This document shows, piece by piece, positions 8,321 to 14,980 of a stretch of 44,283 bases of DNA (positions are counted from its first letter, which is position 1; each line of letters opens with the position of its first letter). The stretch is taken from assembly GCA_902800585.1 (NCBI GenBank), contig CADCEW010000011.1, positions 1 through 44,283 of the forward strand. The letters are read 5' to 3'. The translations under genes and the position numbers were made by a program. The notes below the pieces were generated by a model. The model was not told the origin of the DNA and ran no database searches. It saw nothing but the letters and a program-made list of their open reading frames with translations. The stretch comes from an uncultured Prevotellaceae bacterium (lineage in GTDB: Bacteria; Bacteroidota; Bacteroidia; Bacteroidales; Bacteroidaceae).

Positions 8321-8341
8321 TCGTCTTTAAAAGATAATCGT

Positions 8342-8388
8342 GGCGCATAAGCATCCTTTTTGTTATGGATGTTTATGCGCCTCTTTTT
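8342..8388 (+). terminator. Rho-independent terminator of ilvC
   Basis: A 15-bp stem pairs 8342-8356 (GGCGCATAAGCATCC) with 8367-8381, one wobble pair, with a 10-base loop, followed by TCTTTTTAT. It lies 21 bases after the ilvC stop. Confidence 0.9.
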
Positions 8389-8391
8389 ATT

Positions 8392-8513
8392 GGAGTACCT
8401 TCTATCACTTGCTCCAGTATCTGTTATGGGGGTATAGTAGCCTTTACTTACATCGTTAGTAGCCTTTAGTTACAACGATAGAAGCCTTTAGAACAAGTGA
8501 TAGAAGATACTCC
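8392..8513. repeat. 20-bp inverted repeats enclosing 22-bp tandem repeats
   Basis: The arms GGAGTACCTTCTATCACTTG (8392-8411) and its near-perfect complement at 8494-8513 (19 of 20 bases) enclose three 22-bp direct repeats at 8436-8457, 8458-8479 and 8480-8501, each built around AGNAGCCTTTA. The third copy runs into the right arm. The element resembles a non-coding palindromic repeat or small non-autonomous element; no open frame or target duplication was recognised. Confidence 0.8.
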
Positions 8514-8551
8514 GATAAATGAGCATAGAGAATACAACGTGTTTTCAAGGT

Positions 8552-8788
8552 GTTTGTGGCTTACAAACGACCCGTTTGAACGTTACATTCACCCCGTTTG
8601 TAACGTTCAAACTTCGCAAACTTTTTATACATTTGCGAAAAACACCTAACATCCTAACCCAACAGGGTTCAAACATCGATGCTCAGGGCATTTGCGATGT
8701 GTTAGGTGTTTGAGCAACACCTAACACGCTTCAATCCCTTTGTACAAGGGCGATTGCGGTGCATCGTGTTAGGTTGTTAGGTGTTTTT
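8552..8788. repeat. Cluster of five palindromic elements
   Basis: Successive dyads are: GTTTGT/ACAAAC (8552-8557, 8563-8568); GTTTGAACGTTACA with its exact complement (8574-8587, 8599-8612); TTCGCAAA/TTTGCGAA (8613-8620, 8632-8639); an outer 21-bp pair (8638-8658 with 8768-8788, one mismatch); and, nested inside it, GTGTTAGGTGTT/AACACCTAACAC (8699-8710, 8716-8727). Together with the preceding element they fill most of the 572-bp gap between ilvC and the nuclease operon. Nothing coding is supported here. Confidence 0.8.
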
Positions 8789-8817
8789 CACAAACTTCTC
8801 AAAAATCTTTCGAAAAA

Positions 8818-8849
8818 CTTGCGACTTTCAGAAATAATATTTATTTTTG
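8818..8849 (+). promoter_or_regulatory. Promoter of the three-gene nuclease operon
   Basis: TATTTTTG (8842-8849) is a full match to TAnnTTTG, with CTTG (8818-8821) 20 bases upstream as a near match to the -33 box. The first gene starts at 8893, giving a leader of about 38 bases. Confidence 0.6.
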
Positions 8850-8892
8850 TAGGTGTTATACCAGTAATAGAAATATAGAACTGAAAACCTAT

Positions 8893-9117
8893 ATGATAGA
8901 AAAAGAAATAAGTGAGACTTATTACCACAATCCAAATGATTATACAGAAAAAGGAAAGAGAATAGGCGACGGCATTTCTTTCCGTGATGTAATAAAAGAA
9001 TGTGAACGTGATTTTCATCGGAAGCATTCTACAGAATATGCTTTGAACTTATATGCCAATTCCAAGACTATGAAATTATTGTCAAATTCATGTAATGCTG
9101 CACCTAAGAAGTCATGA
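8893..9117 (+). CDS. Small protein of unknown function, first gene of nuclease operon
   Basis: This 74-residue frame begins MIEKEISETYYHNPND and ends CNAAPKKS. It has no signal peptide, membrane segment or motif that I recognise; it is charged and predicted soluble. It is taken as real because its stop overlaps the ATG of the next gene in an ATGA tetranucleotide at 9114-9117, a promoter lies just upstream, and it shares the low G+C content of the two following genes. The operon position suggests a role tied to the nuclease, for instance as regulator, adaptor or inhibitor, but nothing in the sequence shows which. Confidence 0.6.
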   Translation: MIEKEISETYYHNPNDYTEKGKRIGDGISFRDVIKECERDFHRKHSTEYALNLYANSKTMKLLSNSCNAAPKKS

Positions 9118-9995
9118 AAATTGCATTATTCAGTCATGAGATGTTGAAGGCTAAGCATCAACTGTTTTCAACGCTTGCAGGAGAGAACGCTCCTGCGTGG
9201 TGGTCTGTGGTCAAGGAGGATAAAGACCTTTATATTGAAGTTAGAAAACAGAACATTATAGATATCTACTTTATGGGTGGTAGAATTGCAGAAGCCAAAT
9301 ATGACTTTAGAACACAAAAGGTAAAAGTAACCACCCACCCTAAATATATGGGACATAAAGACGAACATGATTCCAATTATTACAGGGAGACTATTAATTC
9401 TAAGGGGAAAAAGATTATAGCAAAGTATTCAGACTGTGAGGAGTGGTTGACGCATAGGTTAACTGAACTCAAACGTAACATAACGGATATCTATTCTAAG
9501 GAAGATAATGGGGAATCCACGAAGGAGAAACTTATACAGGGTACATTAATCATTAATGGACGGGACAAATATCTTGACTCTGAATTTGCGCACCAGTTTG
9601 AAGAAGGTTCTCTAAAAACCATCAGGATTGATTTAATTAAGATAGAAAATAATCATTTTGTTTTTGAGGAACTGAAAAGAATTAGGGATAATCGCCTGCG
9701 GAATACTGATGGCACCCCTGAGATATTGATTCAAATGGAAAACTATAGGACATTCCTTCGAGTGAACCAAGCGGCTTTGACCAAATACTACCGCAATCTT
9801 TACACTATTAAGAAGAATCTTCAGCTACCTATTCCCAAAGTGACAGATATTAATAGTGTCACTATAGATCCTGAACCTCAGTTACTTATCGCTAACAACT
9901 ACGAAAAGATGAATGATGAAAGGGAAAAGAGAATTGAAGCAATAAATGCTGCATTAGCTACAATCCATATCAAACCAAATTATATCCGTCTATGA
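9114..9995 (+). CDS. Putative PD-(D/E)XK nuclease-fold protein
   Basis: The 293-residue protein belongs to no named family that I recognise. The C-terminal half fits the PD-(D/E)XK nuclease core: Glu157 in YLDSEFAHQF, Asp173 in IRIDLIKI, then Glu186-x-Lys188 in FVFEELKRI, and Gln207 in EILIQMENY, with the expected strand-helix spacing. The N-terminal part (about 25-105) is rich in predicted strands (DLYIEVRKQNIIDIYFMG) and may bind substrate. It overlaps both neighbours by ATGA, so all three proteins are probably made together. Base composition is low in G+C: the 60 bases from 9601 hold 15 G or C, against 32 in the 60 bases from 601 in ilvB, which suggests transfer. It could be a defence effector or a repair nuclease; the fold call itself is moderate. 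Confidence 0.65.
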   Translation: MKIALFSHEMLKAKHQLFSTLAGENAPAWWSVVKEDKDLYIEVRKQNIIDIYFMGGRIAEAKYDFRTQKVKVTTHPKYMGHKDEHDSNYYRETINSKGKKIIAKYSDCEEWLTHRLTELKRNITDIYSKEDNGESTKEKLIQGTLIINGRDKYLDSEFAHQFEEGSLKTIRIDLIKIENNHFVFEELKRIRDNRLRNTDGTPEILIQMENYRTFLRVNQAALTKYYRNLYTIKKNLQLPIPKVTDINSVTIDPEPQLLIANNYEKMNDEREKRIEAINAALATIHIKPNYIRL

Positions 9996-11281
9996 AAATC
10001 GTCATTCATCGTGGGATTGACCAGATTGGTGGATGTATCACAGAGATTTCCACTGCTCACACTAAGATTATTATTGATTTAGGAAGTAATCTACCTGGTA
10101 GCAAAGGCAGAGAATTTACAAAACAGGAGATAGAGAACATCACTAAAGATGCGGACGGCATTTATTATACCCATTTCCATGGAGATCATGTAGGGCTCAG
10201 CAGTCTCGTACCTGATAATATTACACAATATATTGGGGAAGGTGCTAGAGAAGTGAATATCTGCAAATATACAGTATTGGCTTCCCATGAATCTAAATAC
10301 AAACGTGACCTGATGGTCGCACAGAATATGAAAACCTATGAAGAAGCACGCAGGTATAATGTAGGTAAAAAAGGGGAGATTTACATTACCCCATTCTTTG
10401 TCGACCATTCTGCTTTCAATTCCTATATGTTCCTCATCGAGGCAGGTAAAAAATATAGAATCCTCCATACAGGAGACTTTAGAGGGCATGGCTATCTTAG
10501 CAAAGGATTATTGAAGATACTTCAGGCAAAAGCGCAAAACGTAGATATCTTGATAACTGAAGGCACTATGCTTAGTAGACTTGATGAGAAAGTTGACCAT
10601 GAGTATACTATCAAAACAGGAGCTGTCAAATTATTGAAGGAAGAGAAACGTCCTCACTATCTGTTTGCTCTCTGTTCTTCAACGGATATGGACCGCTTAG
10701 CCTCTTTCCATGCTGCATGTAAAGAAACGGGGGCAAAATTCTTATGTGATAAATACCAAAAATCCGTTCTAGATATATTTACAAAGCATGCTGCTAAACA
10801 TAGTGAACTTTTTAATTTCGATGATGATACAACTGTTGTATTGGGAGAAGAATGTGATTTTGATAAAGACTTGCGTCCTAATGGCTTTATTATGCCTGTT
10901 AGGGCAAGCAGTCAATTGGACTTTGTAAAAAAGATGCTGTATTATTTCCCTAATGCAGAACTGATTTACTCAATATGGAAAGGGTATTATCTAGGAACTG
11001 AAGAGCAGAAGAACAAAAACGTCATTGATTTCGTAAATCTCTTTCATGGACAATATCATTATCTACACACAAGTGGACATGCTGATGTAAAAACATTGGA
11101 AGATGTATGTCGCATAACGAATCCGTCTATTGGAGTCATTCCAATTCATAAGGATAAGAACACCCGATATGAGAATCTTTCAGTAGCCGATGTCGTTAAC
11201 GTGATATCAAAGACAACAACGATAGATGATCTTGAAATCAGAATTGAAGAAAACAAAAAGATCGGAGGGACTGGTTTTTGA
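9992..11281 (+). CDS. Beta-CASP metallo-beta-lactamase nuclease, RNase J-like
   Basis: The start MKIVIHRGIDQIGGCITEIS resembles RNase J, and all metal-site motifs are present: His61-x-His63-x-Asp65-His66 (THFHGDHVG), His139 (FFVDHS), Asp162 (HTGDFRGHG), then beta-CASP motif A Glu190 (ILITEGTM), motif B His363 (HTSGHAD) and motif C His386 (VIPIHKDK). At 429 residues it lacks the C-terminal domain of true RNase J (about 550 residues), so it is a separate lineage. The family acts on RNA or DNA, often as a 5' exonuclease. It overlaps the PD-(D/E)XK gene by ATGA and shares its low G+C content. The pairing of two different nucleases in one transcript suggests a joint role in nucleic-acid degradation, possibly defence. 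Catalytic competence is well supported; the biological role is not. Confidence 0.85.
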   Translation: MKIVIHRGIDQIGGCITEISTAHTKIIIDLGSNLPGSKGREFTKQEIENITKDADGIYYTHFHGDHVGLSSLVPDNITQYIGEGAREVNICKYTVLASHESKYKRDLMVAQNMKTYEEARRYNVGKKGEIYITPFFVDHSAFNSYMFLIEAGKKYRILHTGDFRGHGYLSKGLLKILQAKAQNVDILITEGTMLSRLDEKVDHEYTIKTGAVKLLKEEKRPHYLFALCSSTDMDRLASFHAACKETGAKFLCDKYQKSVLDIFTKHAAKHSELFNFDDDTTVVLGEECDFDKDLRPNGFIMPVRASSQLDFVKKMLYYFPNAELIYSIWKGYYLGTEEQKNKNVIDFVNLFHGQYHYLHTSGHADVKTLEDVCRITNPSIGVIPIHKDKNTRYENLSVADVVNVISKTTTIDDLEIRIEENKKIGGTGF

Positions 11282-11337
11282 TTCTTTCGTCGCCAATCCT
11301 TATTTCATAGCGTGTTAATCAAATTTCTACTTAAAAA

Positions 11338-11369
11338 CTTGCGTAATATAGGAAAAAAGACTATCTTCG
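11338..11369 (+). promoter_or_regulatory. Probable promoter of the phytase-like gene
   Basis: CTTG (11338-11341), a 20-base spacer and TATCTTCG (11362-11369) approximate the Bacteroidetes consensus with one deviation in each box. The ATG follows 27 bases later. Confidence 0.5.
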
Positions 11370-11396
11370 CACAGACAATATAAAAACTATAAGTAT

Positions 11397-12668
11397 ATGA
11401 GCAGGAGATTTTGTATGGTCCTGTTGACAGGACTCTTTTCAGTAGTAGTATGGGCACAGGGTGTTGATGCGCTCAGCCAACTCAAGGCAGACCCGAGGAA
11501 ATCCTATGGTAATGACTATCCGTATCCGCTGAAGAAATTAGAAATGACGAAGGCACCGAAAGGGTATACACCATTCTATATCAGTCATTACGCCCGTCAT
11601 GGTTCACGTTACTATTGGACAGACAAACTCTACAAGGAACTGGATACTATGTTGGTGAAGGCTCATGAGAAGCAACTGTTGACTGCTGAGGGTGAGGCTT
11701 TCCGTGAGAAATATATGGCTGCCAAGCAGGAATTACAGGCGAGTGTCGGAGAATTGTCACAACTAGGTTGGGAACAGCATCAGGGTATTGCCCGCATCAT
11801 GTATGAGAGTTTCCCAGAAATCTTTGGAAAGGGTGGTAACGTTTATGCTATCTCTTCGTTGGCAGGACGTTGTGTGATGAGTATGGCTGCCTTCTGTCTA
11901 GAACTGACGCAGTGTAATCCGAATATAGATATTCGTGAACAGTCCTCACGTCTCACGCTTGATGGTGTAGTGCCTACTGACAGACAGAATCCTTTCCTGC
12001 GTAAATTCCCTCATCAACGTCCCCGTTATGAGAAGAATCGCAGCCAGTTCCATAGCGAAGATTCCCTGCGACAGAAGATTGTTGCCCGTTTGTTTATCAA
12101 CATAGACAGCGTGCCAGGCAACAAACACCATATCGGTAGTAACCTCATCAACCTCTATACCTCACTGCCAAGTATTGGTTGCGAGGACATGATGAGCGGT
12201 CTTGTCACTGACGAGGAAATAGCTAAAGAATGGGAGGCGTCGAATCTCGGCTCTTATTCCTGGGTGTTCTTCCCCCAGTACGAGATGATTCCCATCCTTG
12301 AAGATTTCATAAAGAAAGCCGATGCCGTGATATCTGGCAGCTGTGATCGTATTGCCGACTTACGCTTCGGACATGATACCTGTCTGGGACCTTTGACGAT
12401 ATTGATGGGTATTAATGGAGCAGACCGTGACCCAGAGGATCCGTATGAAGTCAAGAACTGTTATCAGAACTGGGAGACTTGTAAGGCTTCAAATATCCAA
12501 CTGGTGTTCTATCGTGGTAAGAAAGGTACGGATGATGTTCTCGTGAAGTGTCTGCTTAACGGAGAAGAGGCTACACTTCCTGTGCCTACTACCCAATATC
12601 CTTATTACCGATGGTCAGACTTCCGTGACTTCTACACACAGCGTATTCAGGACGCTTTAAACCGTTAG
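11397..12668 (+). CDS. Secreted histidine-acid phosphatase, MINPP/phytase-like
   Basis: The protein (423 residues) starts with a signal peptide ending near VVWAQG (about residue 21). The histidine phosphatase core shows the catalytic Arg67-His68-Gly69 in HYARHGSRYY and the distal His326-Asp327 in LRFGHDTCLGPLTIL. Family members with HD rather than HAE in the second motif include multiple inositol polyphosphate phosphatases, and gut Bacteroides carry a MINPP phytase of this size. The likely role is periplasmic or surface release of phosphate from inositol phosphates such as dietary phytate. It is a single gene with its own promoter and a hairpin after the stop. Substrate is inferred from family likeness; another sugar or inositol phosphate is possible. 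Confidence 0.82.
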   Translation: MSRRFCMVLLTGLFSVVVWAQGVDALSQLKADPRKSYGNDYPYPLKKLEMTKAPKGYTPFYISHYARHGSRYYWTDKLYKELDTMLVKAHEKQLLTAEGEAFREKYMAAKQELQASVGELSQLGWEQHQGIARIMYESFPEIFGKGGNVYAISSLAGRCVMSMAAFCLELTQCNPNIDIREQSSRLTLDGVVPTDRQNPFLRKFPHQRPRYEKNRSQFHSEDSLRQKIVARLFINIDSVPGNKHHIGSNLINLYTSLPSIGCEDMMSGLVTDEEIAKEWEASNLGSYSWVFFPQYEMIPILEDFIKKADAVISGSCDRIADLRFGHDTCLGPLTILMGINGADRDPEDPYEVKNCYQNWETCKASNIQLVFYRGKKGTDDVLVKCLLNGEEATLPVPTTQYPYYRWSDFRDFYTQRIQDALNR

Positions 12669-12688
12669 GTGCCGCGATAGCACGGCAC
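12669..12688 (+). terminator. Hairpin after the phytase gene, possible terminator
   Basis: GTGCCG (12669-12674) pairs with CGGCAC (12683-12688) directly after the stop. The following TTTACGAATTTT is a poor U-tract, so termination is uncertain. Confidence 0.4.
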
Positions 12689-12726
12689 TTTACGAATTTT
12701 CAATTTAACCAAGACATGACAAGAAG

Positions 12727-13293
12727 ATGATGACAGAGATAGAGAAGATGCGTCATGAGGATTTTTATGACTTTACAAACGAAATATGCTTGGCAAGTTA
12801 CTATAGAGCCAAGCATATTTGCGCTAAGCTGCAGACTATGACTACCGAGGATGAAGACTATAGGAAGACGATAGAAGACCTGATTCCCGGTATCCCTGGG
12901 TCATCCACGGTGGCACCGCCCTTTCATTGTGACCATGGGCATGGTATTAAACTGGGTGAGAATGTGTTCATCAACTACAATGGTACGATGCTCGATGGAG
13001 GCATTATCACCATCGGTTCCAATACTCAGGTTGGACCGAACTGCCAATTCCTAACACCTAATCATCCTATTGACTACATTGAACGTCGTAAGCCTATAGA
13101 ACGATGCTCTCCGATTACTATTGGTGAGGACTGCTGGTTAGGAGGCGGTGTGACGGTATGCCCAGGTGTTACTATCGGCGACCGTTGTATCATTGGTGCA
13201 GGCAGTGTAGTGGTGAAAGACATCCCCTCTGATTCAATGGCTGTCGGCAATCCCTGCCGAGTTATTCGCAAATTAAAAAAAGATGAAAGATAG
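12727..13293 (+). CDS. Sugar O-acetyltransferase, maltose acetyltransferase-like
   Basis: This 188-residue protein has the layout of the LacA/Maa family: an N-terminal helical segment (residues about 5-60, with the ASYYRAKHICAKLQ region) followed by a left-handed beta-helix of hexapeptide repeats (about 75-180; GENVFINYNGTM, IGEDCWLGGGVTVCPGVTIGDRCIIGAGS). His113 in TPNHPID matches the catalytic histidine of galactoside and maltose acetyltransferases. It would move acetyl from acetyl-CoA to a sugar hydroxyl in the cytoplasm. Tandem ATGs at 12727 and 12730 make the exact start arbitrary. No sugar pathway genes flank it, so the natural acceptor is unknown. Confidence 0.87.
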   Translation: MMTEIEKMRHEDFYDFTNEICLASYYRAKHICAKLQTMTTEDEDYRKTIEDLIPGIPGSSTVAPPFHCDHGHGIKLGENVFINYNGTMLDGGIITIGSNTQVGPNCQFLTPNHPIDYIERRKPIERCSPITIGEDCWLGGGVTVCPGVTIGDRCIIGAGSVVVKDIPSDSMAVGNPCRVIRKLKKDER

Positions 13294-13369
13294 AATAGCA
13301 TTTGTAGATTACATCCCCGTGCCGCTGTTTATAATAGGTTAATGACATTTTTCTAATAACAAAAACAAT

Positions 13370-14116
13370 ATGAAGAGTTTTAAGTTAACAGTAGGATTTA
13401 TATGTACAAATCTCATGCTGACAGCATGCGGACAGCAGAATAAAAATGAAACAACTATGGATTTTACAGACAATGTTCAGGTGGCTCTCGCTGACAGCGG
13501 GCACATCGATTTAAACAGCCTTCAGTGGACACGTGAGCCAAAGGGCTACGAGGTGAAGGGCGATACCATCCTTATCATCACCGCACCAAAGACCGATCTC
13601 TGGCAGCGCACTTACTATCACTTTCAGAACGACAATGCTCCCGTATTGCAGATGAAGACCCGCGAGAAGTTTTTTAGTTTCGTGGTGAAGACCGATTTTA
13701 CAGGCAGTCATCACCGTTTTGACCAGTGTGGCATCGTGATGTATCTTGGCAGCGAGAACTGGCTGAAGGGCTCGGTGGAATACGAGAACGACGAGTTTCA
13801 GCATCTGGGCAGTGTAGTCACAAACAATGGCTACTCTGACTGGGCCACGACGGCTATTCCCGCTGATGTAAAAACCATGTGGTATAGATTCTCTCGCCGC
13901 GAGGATGACTACTGCATCGAGTGCTCTTCCGACGGACAGGCGTTCAGTCAGATGCGCGTCTGCCACATGCCAGCAGCAGCCGATGAAATCAGCTTCGGCA
14001 TCTATGCCTGCTCGCCCGAAGAGTCCTCATTCACGGCTATTTTCTCGGATATGAAGATTACCGAATGCGCATGGAAGGCTCACGACGGCCAACAGCCTGA
14101 CAAAACATTGCAATAA
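13370..14116 (+). CDS. DUF1349-type lipoprotein
   Basis: A lipoprotein signal peptide ends with the lipobox LMLTAC, making Cys20 the lipidated residue; the mature protein would be anchored in the envelope. The remaining part (about residues 45-235) resembles DUF1349 proteins, which have a concanavalin-like beta-sandwich: note SLQWTREPKGYEVKGD near the start, the central FDQCGIVMYLGSENWLKGSV and YSDWATT. Function is unknown; some relatives bind or modify carbohydrates. It stands between an acetyltransferase and a broken metallo-hydrolase, with no clear functional link. The gene starts 76 bp after the acetyltransferase, with no obvious promoter recognised in the gap. Confidence 0.75.
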   Translation: MKSFKLTVGFICTNLMLTACGQQNKNETTMDFTDNVQVALADSGHIDLNSLQWTREPKGYEVKGDTILIITAPKTDLWQRTYYHFQNDNAPVLQMKTREKFFSFVVKTDFTGSHHRFDQCGIVMYLGSENWLKGSVEYENDEFQHLGSVVTNNGYSDWATTAIPADVKTMWYRFSRREDDYCIECSSDGQAFSQMRVCHMPAAADEISFGIYACSPEESSFTAIFSDMKITECAWKAHDGQQPDKTLQ

Positions 14117-14128
14117 CAATGGACTAAT

Positions 14129-14939
14129 ATGGCAATAAAAGGATTTTCAAAAGTGAACTACTACATCACTATGCTCGGTACAGGCAATGCACTTGCCACC
14201 CGATGCTACAACACTTGCTTCACACTTCATGGCGAGAAGGGTGTGCTGCTTGTAGATGCAGGTGGAGGTAATTATTCTTACCCAACTGGAGAAGGCAGGA
14301 ATCAGGCGTGAGGACATCAGTGACCTCTTCGTCACCCATGCTCATACAGACCATCTGCTGGGCTGCATCTGGATTATGCGGATGGCACTTCAGTTTCGAT
14401 ACTCTCTCCGTGTATGGAGCCACAAGAAAGTCCTCAATCTACTATCCGACATCTGCCGCCAGATTCTTCCTCAAAAAGAAGCAGATGGCATTGGAAATCT
14501 TGTTACAATGCACTGCTTGGAAGATGGTGACAAATTCGAGGCAGGAGGTTTCCCGCTGCAATGTTTTGACATCCATTCCACGAAAGAACGTCAGTTCGGA
14601 TTTGCCGCCCAATTGTCAGATGGTGGGTGTCTGTGTTGTCTGGGCGATGAACCGTTCAGTCCTCAGTGCCGTCAATATGCTGAGGGTGCTGACTGGCTGA
14701 TGAGCGAGGCTTTCTGTCTTTATGAAGATCGAGACCGCTTCCAACCCTACGAGAAACATCATAGCACGGTACTCGATGCCGCACGCTTGGCAGAGGAACT
14801 GCAAGTTAAGAATCTCATCCTCTATCATACGGAAGACCGCACACTCGACACTCGACGTGAGCGATATACGATGGAGGCGAAAAAGGCTTTTAGAGGGCAG
14901 GTCTTTGTACCAGATGATTTAGAAAGCATAACTTTATAA
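14129..14939 (+). pseudogene. Metallo-beta-lactamase-fold hydrolase disrupted by a frameshift
   Basis: Two frames join to one metallo-hydrolase of about 270 residues. The first (from ATG 14129) reads MAIKGFSKVNYYITMLGTGNALATRCYNT and then LLVDAGGGN; the second continues ILTQLEKAGIRREDISDLFVTHAHTDHLLGC, which holds the H-x-H-x-D-H metal motif, then later CLGDEP and NLILYHTEDRT. The frames change at about 14270-14274. Relatives typically have GGNGIL here, so loss of two bases in a former GGT codon is the simplest explanation, although a one-base insertion fits equally. The rest of the gene is intact, so a recent mutation or a sequencing error is likely. The fold resembles RNase Z and other phosphodiesterases; the substrate is unknown. 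Confidence 0.75.
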
Positions 14940-14980
14940 ATCTCAATTCAGATATTTTTATTTGACTTGTCACTTTAAAT

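Noticed and set aside
8436-8501. Three regularly spaced 22-bp repeats considered as a CRISPR array
   Set aside because: The repeats are directly adjacent with no spacers, differ from one another, and no cas genes are present.
8519-8713. 64-codon open frame in the repeat-rich gap
   Set aside because: It runs through palindromic repeats, has no promoter or coupling, and encodes no recognisable protein.
8390-8790. Possible insertion sequence
   Set aside because: No transposase frame, no clear target-site duplication; only non-coding inverted repeats were found.
13370-14116. DUF1349 gene considered as horizontally acquired
   Set aside because: Sampled lines have 30-32 G or C in 60 bases, the same as ilvB, so composition gives no support.
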